DNA of 64,000 nucleotides. Origin: Setaria digitata. Taxonomy: Eukaryota; Nematoda; Chromadorea; Rhabditida; Setariidae. Positions 48,001 to 58,843 of this stretch are shown piece after piece (position 1 is the first letter of the stretch; each line of letters opens with the position of its first letter). The stretch lies in contig RCAB01000136.1 in assembly GCA_003640385.1 (NCBI GenBank), positions 1 through 64,000 of the forward strand, given 5' to 3'. Below the pieces are notes generated by a model that had not been told where the DNA came from, did not search any database, and saw only the letters and a list, made by a program, of their open reading frames with translations. The position numbers were made by a program, and so were the translations under genes.

Positions 48001-51000
48001 TAAATGATTAAAATTTTTTGCAATTTGTGCAATCTAATATTAGATTTAATCTTAGATTTAGATTTAATCTAATATTAGATTGCACAAATTGCAAAAAATT
48101 TTAATCATTTATGAACAATAAAAGCAAGAAGCAACAGTTAAAAAGAACGGAAGAAGGAGGTGTTAAGGATATGAGAATGGAATGAAGGAATTCATATTTA
48201 AATGGTTTGACAGGTTAAGTGCGTGCGAAAAATAAAGTCAGATTTTAAGATTGTTTCATTGTTCATTTTATATAGCTGTAAAGATTTGTACAGAGAAGTA
48301 TAAATCTCTTTTGCTACTGTCAAAATTGTGAGTGGATCAAAGATATAAAAAGGATCTCTATCCAGTTCTTCAGCCTCCCCTTCTCTTTTTTTACGTTTTT
48401 TTTTTCCATTTTTCTCTGCTTAAATGGAAGAAAATTCTGGAATTCCAACTCTACCAGCTTACTGGAAATTTAAAGAAAAGATATTACAGGTTCCTGCCCT
48501 CCGAATTGGTTAAATCCGCTTACTTGCCTGAATGGACACTCTCATGATGCTACCATGTTTCACTTGGGTTCTTTTCTACCTTCATTTGGTATTGTTTTTC
48601 TTTCCACTGCTTCATTTTAAACAAGATTACGATTGTATTGATAAAAGTAGCTAGGTCTATTATATCTTCACTTAAATAAAAAGATGCAACGTAACCCTGA
48701 TTTTTTTCTTTTTTCTTTTTTTTGATGGAGTGATTGACAAAAATATATTTCAATTCTTCAGAGGAAATTTTACAAGTGCTTGCATTTTCAAATTTCATAT
48801 ACATGAATTAAATTGGAGATTCTCTTGACTCCTTTTCTTTAACTTTGATTTTGATTTCGATTCCTGATTGTAACTTGCTTTTCTTTTAAGATATTTTCAA
48901 GGATACTCTTTGTCGGGCAGTGGAACAGGTGGAACGATATGGTATTAAAAAGAATGGTGCCTTATGTAATGGTAATCATGGGCGAGGGTGCAATGTAAAA
49001 CTGTTTCAAGAAGTTAGTGAGGAACTGATTTTTCTTTTATTACTGAAAGTTCTTGAGTTTTTCTGCCAGTTTCCTCAGTCCTAATTTTATTTGTTTGCAG
49101 TGTGCGGAAATTACTGTTTAGTACATCCTACTTTTTCTCTTTTTGTGCGTTGTGTTGCGGTTTATCAAATAAGCATCACTTGTATATTCTTATTATGCTT
49201 TCAGTAATTCCCAGCTTTCCATTTTCCGTTTAATTCCGAGCTTTCCATTTTAATCTCTGCTAAGCGCTAAACGTATCTGTTTGGATTCATTCATCTCCTG
49301 TTCTCTGTTTTTATATCGATGAATTATTTTTAGGAAAAATGCTATTGTCCACAATTTTCTCCACTTTCAAAATTTCCGGTCGAAACAGTTTGTGTTATCA
49401 AGGATCAAGTAAGGATTTTCCATCTTTCTGCGTCTATACTTTTCACCATAGCTGTCAGGGATAACTTTATATTTAATTCGTGGGACTTTCCTATTGATTT
49501 CGGCACTTTTCTTTAATTCGTGTGAGGTCTTCAGTTTTCGTCGGATGCATATGCTCGTTTTAAAGCGCACTTAGCTGCGCATAATCCTATCATAGTCGAA
49601 AACGTGAATCGTCATCCTCAGTATCGTCGCTCATTGTGGACACAGGAGGCCTTTGAAAAAATTGTATCTTGTTAGTTTTATTTCTTCAAAGATTCACTTC
49701 TGTGTCATAATAAGATAATTTATGTGAAGCTTCTGAAATTATAAAATAAAATGACTTTATGAGCTAAAAGCTGCGAAGTTTTATGTTAATTTATGTGCTA
49801 AAAGCTGAAAAGTTTTATGCAGAGGTTGGAGAATTAACGCGGTTGTTGGATTTCTTTATTCTTGGAGTTGCTTTTTGCTGGTTATGTTATCTGCGGAACA
49901 TTTATAGGTGATCGGAGTTTGCGTGTTCTGGACAGTCGAAATTTTTCCCCCGTCATGATCCGGGACAAACCATGCTCACTGAAAATGTTCTGGTCGAAGT
50001 TTGGATTAAAAAGGGGAGTCAATGACTGCTACATGAAGGTAAGACTGTTTGAAATAGATGTTTGGACTGTTCGAAAATTTTTCAGACTCACCAGTGATTG
50101 TCTTTATAGTTTCATTATGGCCAGATCTTCATTCTGAAATAGTCTTTTAAAATCTTTTACTATGTTTATCTTTTTTTTTTTTTTTTTATTTTGTACATTT
50201 TTGAAGTCTGTAGAATTTCTGGGTCCGGAATTAAATTATTTCAAAACTAGCGGGAACGGACTTTTTTTTCAGATAAAAGATTTTCCGGAATTAAATTATT
50301 TCAAAACTAGCGGGAACGGACTTTTTTTTCAGATAAAAGATTTTCCAGAGTCCAAATTATTTTCTAATATTGCTCCCGAACAGTATGTAAACTTGTATGA
50401 GATAATGCCCTTCCTGGACTACACACATATCAATCGCGAAGAGAGTGGTCGTGGTAGACTGAATTTGCTAAATTTATTTAGTGACAAACATGAACGACCA
50501 GATCCAGGGCCGAAAGCCTACATCTGTTTCGGTAAGCTTTAACAAATTCATGGTCTCCCTCATCTCATACCAGCGCAATACTTTTATCTGTGTTTTCATA
50601 TGTTATGTAATGATTTTTTAGGATTATACAATGCTCCACATCTGGCTTCTACCCCACTGCATCTAGATGTATCTGATGCAGTAAATTTCCTGCCATTTGT
50701 TAAGGCGCCGGATGAAATGTCAAGACAGGAAGTGCGAGATGGTAGATATTTTTTCTTAAGCAAAAGTTTAAACTTCCTGAAGTTATGTTTTGACGCCAAC
50801 GTCTACATGTAATTTCCTATTAATATCATTGGCCAGGTAACAAAGGCTATAGAGCACCTGGTTTATTCTAGCTGTCGAACAGCGCCTGGATGCAGAAGGT
50901 TTTAGTGGCTATCACAGAGAACGCGCTCTTCGTGAACCAGAAAAAGCTGGTGCTATCTGGAAGATATTTCATCCGACTGATAATGGGAAGATCCGTGCTG

Positions 51001-51832
51001 CTATTGAGGAGTGGAAAAGAATGAAAGTAAGGAATATTTCGGAATTTCATGTTTGAATTTAGGTGCAGTCCAGAATGATATTCAGGTGTTGGTCATGGAT
51101 ATTAATATGATTTCATTCCTGTTTAGGGGGAAGAATGGAAAGATGATGTTATTCATAATCAGGATGTAGTGGTGACGCGTGAAATGATGGATTTTTTCGA
51201 AGAAAAAGGTTTGTTTACTTGAAATTAGTTCGCCGTTGTTTTCGATAGGGTTCTAGTGTTTACGATGCTGGGATTTTGTTTGCAGGAATCAAATGCCGTA
51301 TGTTTGTGCAGAATGAAGGTGATGTAGTCTTTATACCTTCCGGGGCAGCTCACCAAGTGCAAAATATCAACTCATGCATCAAGGTGCATTTTCGAGTTTT
51401 TGGAAAAATATTTTTAGTAATGCTTTGCCAGGTTTTATGAATTTTCATTTAAAAAAAAAAATATGAGCAATCCATATTCATTTTAAAAGATCGCTGAGGA
51501 CTTTGTTGCCGGAGAAGGCATAGATTACACTGTGGCAGTCACCGATGAATTGCGATTCCTGCGAGCCAAAGATGATCTTGTGCAGGCAACTGATATTTTC
51601 TTGTCTTTTTTGTTTTTGTTAGGGCATCTGTAAGAGTTCTGGTTTTTTAATGAGCTTTACATTAGATAACTGCTGTACAAACGTGCACTGTAGAGGTTTT
51701 CTAAACCAACGAAATTATAAAGAATTCCGAAAATTCCAGGTGGACAAGCTATTACATTTAGCCTGTGCTGCAGCAACGGCAGTGCTGCAGAACACCGAAC
51801 CTGCATTGGTGACGTCGAGTCTTCCTCAGTAA
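45004..51832 (+). CDS. KDM3/JMJD1-type JmjC histone demethylase
   Basis: Nuclear Fe(II)/2-oxoglutarate dioxygenase family that removes methyl groups from H3K9. Predicted 738 aa, shorter than vertebrate KDM3 because the N-terminal half is reduced. Exons: 45004-45044, 45224-45276, 45635-45793, 45942-46026, 46138-46317, 46835-46965, 47091-47207, 47551-47694, 48891-49012, 49334-49408, 49535-49670, 49908-50038, 50333-50531, 50622-50741, 50872-51026, 51127-51208, 51286-51383, 51490-51585, 51740-51832. Phases agree throughout. A basic stretch (NKRPRV) near residue 45 may be a nuclear signal. The KDM3 zinc finger is CDAC...CCRIC...CTMCYKE (about 262-297). In the JmjC domain, iron ligands HLD (about 538-540) and HQVQN (His about 666) are intact. 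RGRLNL and GPKAY before the domain, and EDFVAGE after it, match KDM3. Oddities: a GC donor at 47695, a second likely GC donor at 51586, and a duplicated acceptor before exon 50333 (alternative start 50273, +20 aa in frame). Confidence 0.9.
47695..48890 (+). other. KDM3 intron with GC donor and long palindrome
   Basis: The upstream exon must end in phase 1 after GAA AAA G to join GAT ATT TTC at 48891. The only base pair at that point is GC (aaag|gcatgc). The intron is 1.2 kb and contains the palindrome at 47988-48124. No other exon was recognised in it. Confidence 0.65.
47988..48124. repeat. Near-perfect 137-bp inverted repeat (hairpin)
   Basis: The left arm 47988-48050 and right arm 48062-48124 are 63 bases each and reverse complements at 62 positions, separated by 11 bases. 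The arms read cttttattgttcataaatga on one side and ...tcatttatgaacaataaaag on the other. No target-site duplication is visible (tga before, caag after). It lies in a KDM3 intron, so the transcript could fold into a long hairpin. Confidence 0.95.
49756..49819. repeat. Two-copy direct repeat, 34-bp period
   Basis: The segments at 49756-49785 and 49790-49819 match at 27 of 30 positions; both contain gctaaaagctg followed by aagttttatg. They lie in the KDM3 intron 49671-49907. Confidence 0.85.
50224..50346. repeat. 60-bp tandem duplication that copies a 3' splice site
   Basis: Bases 50224-50286 and 50284-50346 are identical over 63 positions with a 60-base period. Each copy ends with ttttttttcag|ATAAAAGATTTTCC, so the acceptor and the first codons of the exon at 50333 are present twice. 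Both acceptors keep the reading frame. Confidence 0.97.
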
Positions 51833-52819
51833 CAGAAATGTTCAACTATACTGAAATCATACTGATCTCTTAGGGAGCTTATTTCCTAATATTTTGCTGT
51901 AAATGCATTCTCCAGAAATGACCTTTAGAGCTTTACTATGTATATATTGATATCCTGTGCTACTATTAAGTATGGTGAATTTAGGATTCTCCGGTTTTAA
52001 AAAACAATTTATTAGCTGTTATGACAGATGCTTTAAAATGATCTTACAACAACCGGGAATACGAACCACATTAATAGGGGACATACGTGAAATTTCATTT
52101 ATTAGCGATTAAGGTTAATTCATCCAGCAAGTAGATGTGTATATATAAATAATGTCCTATGCAGTTGTAAAGTTATGATGGATTTATGATTCCACAGTTT
52201 TAAAAAGCAAATTATTAGAGCCTGTTTTGATATACATCTTATCCTTGCAACGCCGAAAACGTAAATCATATTAATGAGGACATAAGTAAAATTTTCCGTT
52301 TATCAGGATGATGCATCTAGGATATATGCAGTCTATTTGAAGTTACAGTGTGTATGAATGTATCATTCGTTCAATCACAGATATTTTAATCCATAAACAC
52401 TTGGAATTCGGCGGATGGCGAACGTTATTATTACATATTTCACGAATAATTTACCTACGATTTACTAAGAAGGATTACAAGATTGAGCAAAAAGAAACAT
52501 AAATACCCTAAAGATGAAATGGCATAACTAGTAATGCAACAGTGGGTACCTCCAAAATTACTTCGATGTCAAAAGAAGAATAACTTCCTTCCCACAATTT
52601 TTCGTGATATTTTACCTTTTGGGTACCTCGCTGTAAATATTTGTAATAAAAGTAGAATAAGAAAAAAAGTCGCCATACGGCGCACGAATAAGCAGCCGTT
52701 CTTGGAGTGAAATAATTATAAGGCATATTGGTGAAACCACTGAAGTCAGAACGAACATGCATACTGGACTTCAGCAAGTGGTTCTCGTCAAATCATTTTC
52801 TTTTATATAAGTTAATACA
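51833..52819. other. Convergent spacer after KDM3 and PDI genes
   Basis: The KDM3 stop is at 51830-51832 and the proposed PDI stop at 52820-52822, so both 3' UTRs fall here. The KDM3 side carries a diverged tandem duplication (separate entry). An open minus-strand stretch at 52508-52777 could contain an extra 3' exon of the PDI gene starting cgaggtacccaaaag after an acceptor near 52634, but the evidence is too weak to add it. Confidence 0.55.
51972..52345. repeat. Diverged tandem duplication of about 200 bp
   Basis: Two neighbouring segments share order and wording. Examples are gaatttaggattctccggtt (from 51977) with ggatttatgattccacagtt (from 52180), and attaataggggacatacgtg with attaatgaggacataagtaa. 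The period is about 203 bases. It lies just after the KDM3 stop. Confidence 0.75.
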
Positions 52820-55800
52820 TTACAGATCAATTTTACTTGATGAAATTACCTTCTTAAAAGCAGTAGCGAAGTCAGAAGAAGTGCGGTTACCAGTGTAGTC
52901 ATGGCGTTTGCCATTCACAAATATTTGGAAGGTTGGATAGCCCTTTACACTCTGCTTCTTACAAAGATCTGAAATTTGATTAGATTTTCCAAGCTTTTAC
53001 TCAGCACTACCAAAGAGGCATCAAAACAGAAAGTACCACTCCAGGCTGTACAGTCGACCACAGCGAATTTCCCGAAGTGAGTCTGCTCAGCAGCTTCACG
53101 GAATGCTGGTTTTACTGCTTTACAATGCCCACACCCTGAAAAAGCGGAAGAAATTGGGATAAATGCAACTTTAATTTACAACCTGCAACTACACAGAAAT
53201 ATTTCCACATGATATCTTGAATTTTACTAATAAGTCACTGCCTTCTCGCTGACCACCTTCCATCTAGTCATGAAATTTCCACTTTGTTCAATCACATACT
53301 ATTAATGAATTAATTTGCAAAAACAAACAGGGTGAAAAGAACATCACAAAGACATTTCCACTGCTGATCGTCCTTTCAAAACTGAGCGCATCAAGAACTG
53401 TTACTACACTTCCAAAATCAACTTCAGAAGCAGAGTTTTGTGGCCTGGAAAGTAAACAGTGATGACTTACTAAACAGATGAAAATACTTTACTAATAATC
53501 TTTAGATGCCAAGGAAAAAATCCGATGGTGATGAAGCGTAAATTTCATAATGGAAAAGCATTAATCGCAAAAAAAAAAAAAAAAATAAGTAAATAAAAAG
53601 AACAAAGTAAATGATATCTGTTTCTTCCAAACACGACAATGGATAGAACAGAAAATTTGTTCGTCAAAAAGATAACAGCGAGAAGACTCACTGTTACCCC
53701 ATGTGACAGTTCTCAAAAACTTTCGAAGACTGAATAAGAAAACACGGTAAAGATAAATTCTAACTAACACATTTACAGTTCTTTACAAAAGGAATCAGAT
53801 GCTAACTTCGAAATATGCCCTCCATTTTCTACAAAACTAATAAACGATGCAGTTTCATGTTCACCAGTGTAATCGATACGATTTTTACCATACGACAAAT
53901 AAACAATTGTAGGAAATCCCTGAAAAAATATTCCAAAACAACGATGGCCTAAAGATTCAGCAAATCGCAACTTATTCATTCATCATACCAGTATTGCTAA
54001 ATAGCTCATTTTGTTCTTTACTTTTACCCTTTCCTCCGATAAGATGGATCACTTCACAGCTCACTCAGCTTTTCAAATTAATTTACCATAAACTTATGAA
54101 GGTTATAGATCACTCTAATCCATACTACTTCCGAAAAACTGTTTTATGAATGAAAAGCAAAAAAAATTGAGCAAGGAGGTCATCAACTGAAATAAAATAA
54201 ACTGAACCAATAGAAACTCAAGTTTCCAACCTGTATTTTATATTCCTGACATAAAGATCTTTCAACCGTGCAATCAACAGCACCAAAAACGATTCTTGCG
54301 TCAGTAGCAAGTGTTTTAGACGCTTCAAAAAAATTAGGCTTCGCTCTTTTGCAGTAACCGCACCCTTAAAAAATGAATTACTTAGACTGATATCATTTCA
54401 TTCACAGAATGCCTGCAGAACGGTTAACCAAAAAGCAAAAATATGCATTCATCGATTTCCTTGATGCGAGAAAGCGATGACGAAGTGAAATTATTCTTAA
54501 GCTGTCAACAGTCTGAGCAGTTAAGTAAACTGCAAAAACAAGTTTGCTTAGCTAATGGGAACATTAATGTAGGAGAACCATTTCAAGTCCTTTAAGCTTA
54601 CTTAAAATGTTAAGCAGAACTTACGCAGAAACGGAATTTCGTCCCAAAAACCAATTTTACCTAATACAAATTAAAATTACATCTCAAAAGTGGACCCATC
54701 GTTCAGAAATATCCATACACTAAATTAACTTAGACTTACAGGGAGCGTAAAAAATTATGAGTGCGTGCTTTTTCTTTTTCACTTCAGCTTTAAAATTCTC
54801 GGCTGTTAAATGCATCACATGTACTCCGTCAGGATGTTTACTCCATGAAAGCTCAGGTGGTGGAGGCTCCACTGGACTGTAAAAAACACATTACAGTGCA
54901 AAAGCCAGTTGATGAAAAAAAACTCGCAAACAGTTCAGCAAGTTACTAGATTTCTTATGATAAAAGAAATATGGATATACTTTTTCATGAAATTATAAAA
55001 ACCATCTTCTGTACGTTCATTAATTTTCCACGCAAACTTCCTGTTTTTGAAATAAGCAAAGGTAGGATATCCTTCCACTTTATATCTTTCTGCTGTTTTC
55101 CTGAAAAAAAAAAAAGAAAAATTTAATACTGTAGTATGATAATTAAATGAAATAAATTTAGCTACTCCAATTAAAGAACGTTTACAACTATTCCGGAGCA
55201 AAAAGAAATAAGTTCAGGAAAAATTTGGCACCTGATCAAAATCGTCTATTCAAAGTAAGAGAGCCATGTTTCTGTCAATATGGAAATATCTGTAAGGATA
55301 GGGAAAAAATAAATGAACTTATTAGTTGTTGCATCAATAGCGGCCAAAACACCATCAATACCATCTTTTGCTAAACGCTCAGCTGCTTGAATGAATTCTG
55401 GCTTTACCATCTTACAGTGACCGCACCCTAAAGTTGAATATTTGTAGAAAATTAATCTACAAAATTAAAATAAAAGTAAAAAGTAAAGTCCAATTACCCC
55501 TTTATAGAACTGAGATTGGTTTATGCTAAATAACGAGCCCTACAAGGTTGTCATCAACTCAAGAATCGTCAGGGTGAGATCAATCAAAAGATGGATTAGG
55601 CGTAATGATTTGAAACATGTGTTACGAATATTGGGACCGACTGACAATTTTGGAGAACCTTTTTCAGCGGCACAATCAGTATTCAACCAATAACTATCAC
55701 AAATGCATAAGTCTGAATTGAGACGACTACAAATAAACATACAAGGTGCATAGAGAAGGACAAGCACACTTCGATGTTTAGCTATGAAATCATCAAATGT

Positions 55801-58160
55801 ATCATCATTCAAAACAACCACTTTATTGGTAGCGTCGGCCCATGAAATTTCTTGCTCGGCCACTGAAGGAGTTACCGACTGTTCAACTGGATTTTTGAGC
55901 CACTCAATTATACCGTCCTGAAATATCCTAACCATTTAAACGTACAACATCTATTAAAAATCAGCTGAAGTAATTCATTTAGGCTTGAGCAACTCGAGAA
56001 AAAAAAATACCCAGGTTATTTACCTTTGAATTCTGTCCTCTATATCTGAATTTATGCACGCCACCAACGAAATATTCCAGAGTTGGATAACCGTCGATGT
56101 TAAATTGTTTTGCAACAAATTCATTACCACGATAAGTTACATCCATGCCTGCTAATACCACTTTCCCCTTCAGCTTATCCGCTACAGCACTACAAGAATT
56201 TTTTTTATTAAATAAAAAAGCCTGCATAATTAAGAGCTTTTTATGACTACAACTTTTCATGATTTTTACGATGGGAACTGAAAATCAAATTATTTGCTCA
56301 ATGATTTGTAGAAAATATTACATACCTAAATTCTGGTTTCAAACGTTTACAGAATCCACACCATGGAGCATAAAACATGATGAGTACTGGTTTCCCACTG
56401 CTGACTGTTTTTTGAAGTGCATTATAGTTGTCTAAAAAATTTTATGATCAGATAAAAGCTGAGAATTTTATCAAGAAAACAGTGAGTTAAGAAAACTGAA
56501 ATAACTGGTGGAACATTTCAATGACTTCTATATGATCCTCCTAGGCTGTGAAAATAAAGTTATGCCAAATTTAAATAAAAACTGATCCACTTAAAGCAGA
56601 AAAACATGGAAAATTTAAAAATAAATTTTTAAATACAGAATACCTTTTGATAATGCTTTCTTTATTTCATATTCAAACAGAACTAGCAAAATGTCCTTTC
56701 AAACAATCCAAAAAAAAGAAACATCAATACAGATCTATTAAGATCAAGTACCTAATTGACACCTAAATTTTCATAAGCGGCTAAAGTGTTACTGAAGTTA
56801 ATTTTGGCACCATATTATTGATCGATAAATTTTTTTCATGCAGCTGATCTCGAATTTTGACCTCAAATTGTTGATCAGGCATTTAAATTCAAGCGTTTAA
56901 TCTCGGACCCGACATTAAATTACTAATAAAGAAGTTAATTTTAGGTCCTTGATCTTAATTGATCTGTATGAATGTTTCTTTTTACCTAGGTGAACAACAT
57001 TAACAGCTGTCGGGTCTTCATCCCACGGTATATCACCGGTTGGATCCAACAGGAATCGATACATACTTTTCGCATTTATTTCCCTATCATAATCTTTGTG
57101 AAACTCCCCATTTCTGCAAGCAGCATATCAAGTGAAGCTAAATTTACGAATTAAGCACTACTAAATTAAAATTATATTCCGAAACAAATATTCATTCACA
57201 GCAGAGTGACTGTCTACTCCGTGGTGGGTTTACATGTCTTTCCATCTTAAATCATAAGCAACTATTCAGATTTCCAAAAATTTTTATTTGCCAAAGGTGG
57301 AAAAGCATTTTTGTTAACTAAGCTCTTAGCTGTGAAGAAAGGTCCCAACTTATCTGGCATTCATTATGACTTTGTTAAGGAAAAACAAACTGGCACAGCA
57401 ACAACCTATACTACTTAATGATAGTAAAACGAACTTACTGGTAATGTTTTAAGATATATGGACTTGGAGTAACTTTAAGCTTTTTGCATAATTTCTTCAT
57501 GTCGTTATCATTACAGTTAATTTGAGCAACAGTCCCCTCTCCCATTGCCCGCTTTGCAGCTTCCGTTGTCGTTTTCAATACCTTTTTTAATTGACTGCTT
57601 TTATCCGTGGAAGAATTCGAAAACAATATCAACACATTTTTATGTACCCGCAGTAATTTCTAGAAAAAAAAATTATTCAGTGGATAACTACGACCAACCA
57701 AAACGAAAGAATTTCTGTAGGAATAATTAAAAAATTGTAGGTAATAAACTAAAATGCGGTTAGCAACTTGAACTTTAGCAGTAAACTTAGTTCAAGTCCC
57801 ATGACCTGACAACAAAAAAAACCCGGCCTCCTACCTTATAATCTTTCTGGTCATTGATCGTCACAACATAACTTTGTCCGAACGCATCGTTTAATAATAA
57901 CGACGAGATAACCAGCAACTACAAGAGTAGAAATTTAGAAATCCAAAAAGATATCTAGGGTGGAACTTCGATTCCACTACAAAATTTTAAATTGATCGTT
58001 AACAACTATCATTCCAAACACTCAAGTCAGATTTACCTTGAAGAACTAAATATGTGAAATTGGTGATATCAGTTTTTAGCCAAAGTAGCAAAACTTGAAA
58101 ATCAAAACCAGAATCAAAAAATGCTCTCACCAAATTGAACAGACGAATAATTAGACCCAT
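52820..58160 (-). CDS. PDIA5-like protein disulfide isomerase with four CxxC thioredoxin domains
   Basis: Thiol-disulfide isomerase of the ER lumen that forms and reshuffles disulfides in secreted proteins. Exons in coding order: 58160-58131, 57918-57835, 57659-57439, 57113-56986, 56431-56326, 56189-56024, 55917-55743, 55427-55319, 55100-54981, 54876-54740, 54364-54231, 53919-53807, 53444-53329, 53135-53037, 52968-52850 continuing to TAA at 52820; about 628 aa. The signal peptide is MGLIIRLFNLLLVISSLLL. A non-catalytic domain with the PDIA5 signature LCKKLKV comes first. Active sites WCGFC, WCGHC, WCGYC and WCGHC follow, near residues 180, 305, 427 and 548, each with a cis-Pro loop (GYPT or GFPT). 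Human PDIA5 has three such domains. Introns split the last three active-site Trp codons at the same base (T|GG). The C-terminus is uncertain: the simple read ends SSKIDL, not KDEL. Upstream on the same strand is the TARBP1-like gene. Confidence 0.88.
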
Positions 58161-58843
58161 ACTGGTTCGAGTATTGTCTGCTATTAAATCATCACTTCAA
58201 CCTAAGAAAAATAGTGATAGGATTTCTCTGCTCTAAGAAAAAGTAAGAGAAACTAAACAATCCTGACCTCGAACAAACTGATTAATGATCACCAGGAATA
58301 ACCACTGCAACCTTATCTGTTAGCTGTTTTTCACAAGTAATCTTTGCATCACTGACTTTTCTTCGTGATTCCATATAGGCATATTAAAAAATTAATTTAA
58401 TAAGTTTACGTACTCAATAAAAATAATGATAAAAGGAAAAACCTGAGGAGGTTGAAGTAAAAGAGACACACTGAATGAGCATAGAAAACAGTCTGACAAT
58501 AAAAACCAGAAAAAATAACGAAAGTAAAATGTAAAATATAAAGTAAAATGAAAGCTGAAACATCCTAAAATAAAATAAAGAGTCAAACATAACAGACCTA
58601 CAACGGACAACAAGAATCGATTTAATACGGTACACAATTACAATGAGAGTTTTGCCTCATGAAGAGAAGGTGAAGAATGAAAACTGCTATATGCCTACAA
58701 CAAAACATTCGCATTAATATAGTAGTGGAAGCTTAAATAAGTTACAATTGTAAATGAATTCTACCCATACAAGAAAAGAAAAAAATTGGTTGTTCGAAAT
58801 CTTTTACTCCAAAAGTTGCAGGACTAAAACACAACTTTCAACT
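58161..58843. other. Spacer between TARBP1-like and PDI-like genes (0.7 kb)
   Basis: The two genes run in the same direction (minus) with 683 bases between the TARBP1 stop and the PDI start. No exon recognised. This spacing would permit an operon with trans-splicing of the downstream gene. The acceptor just before the PDI ATG (aaccag|t) has a poor pyrimidine tract, so the operon is only a possibility. Confidence 0.5.

Noticed and set aside
52508..52777. Minus-strand open frame considered as the last PDI exon
   Set aside because: An acceptor near 52634 exists, but the residues after it show no thioredoxin or ER-retrieval features, and the simpler stop at 52820 needs no extra intron.
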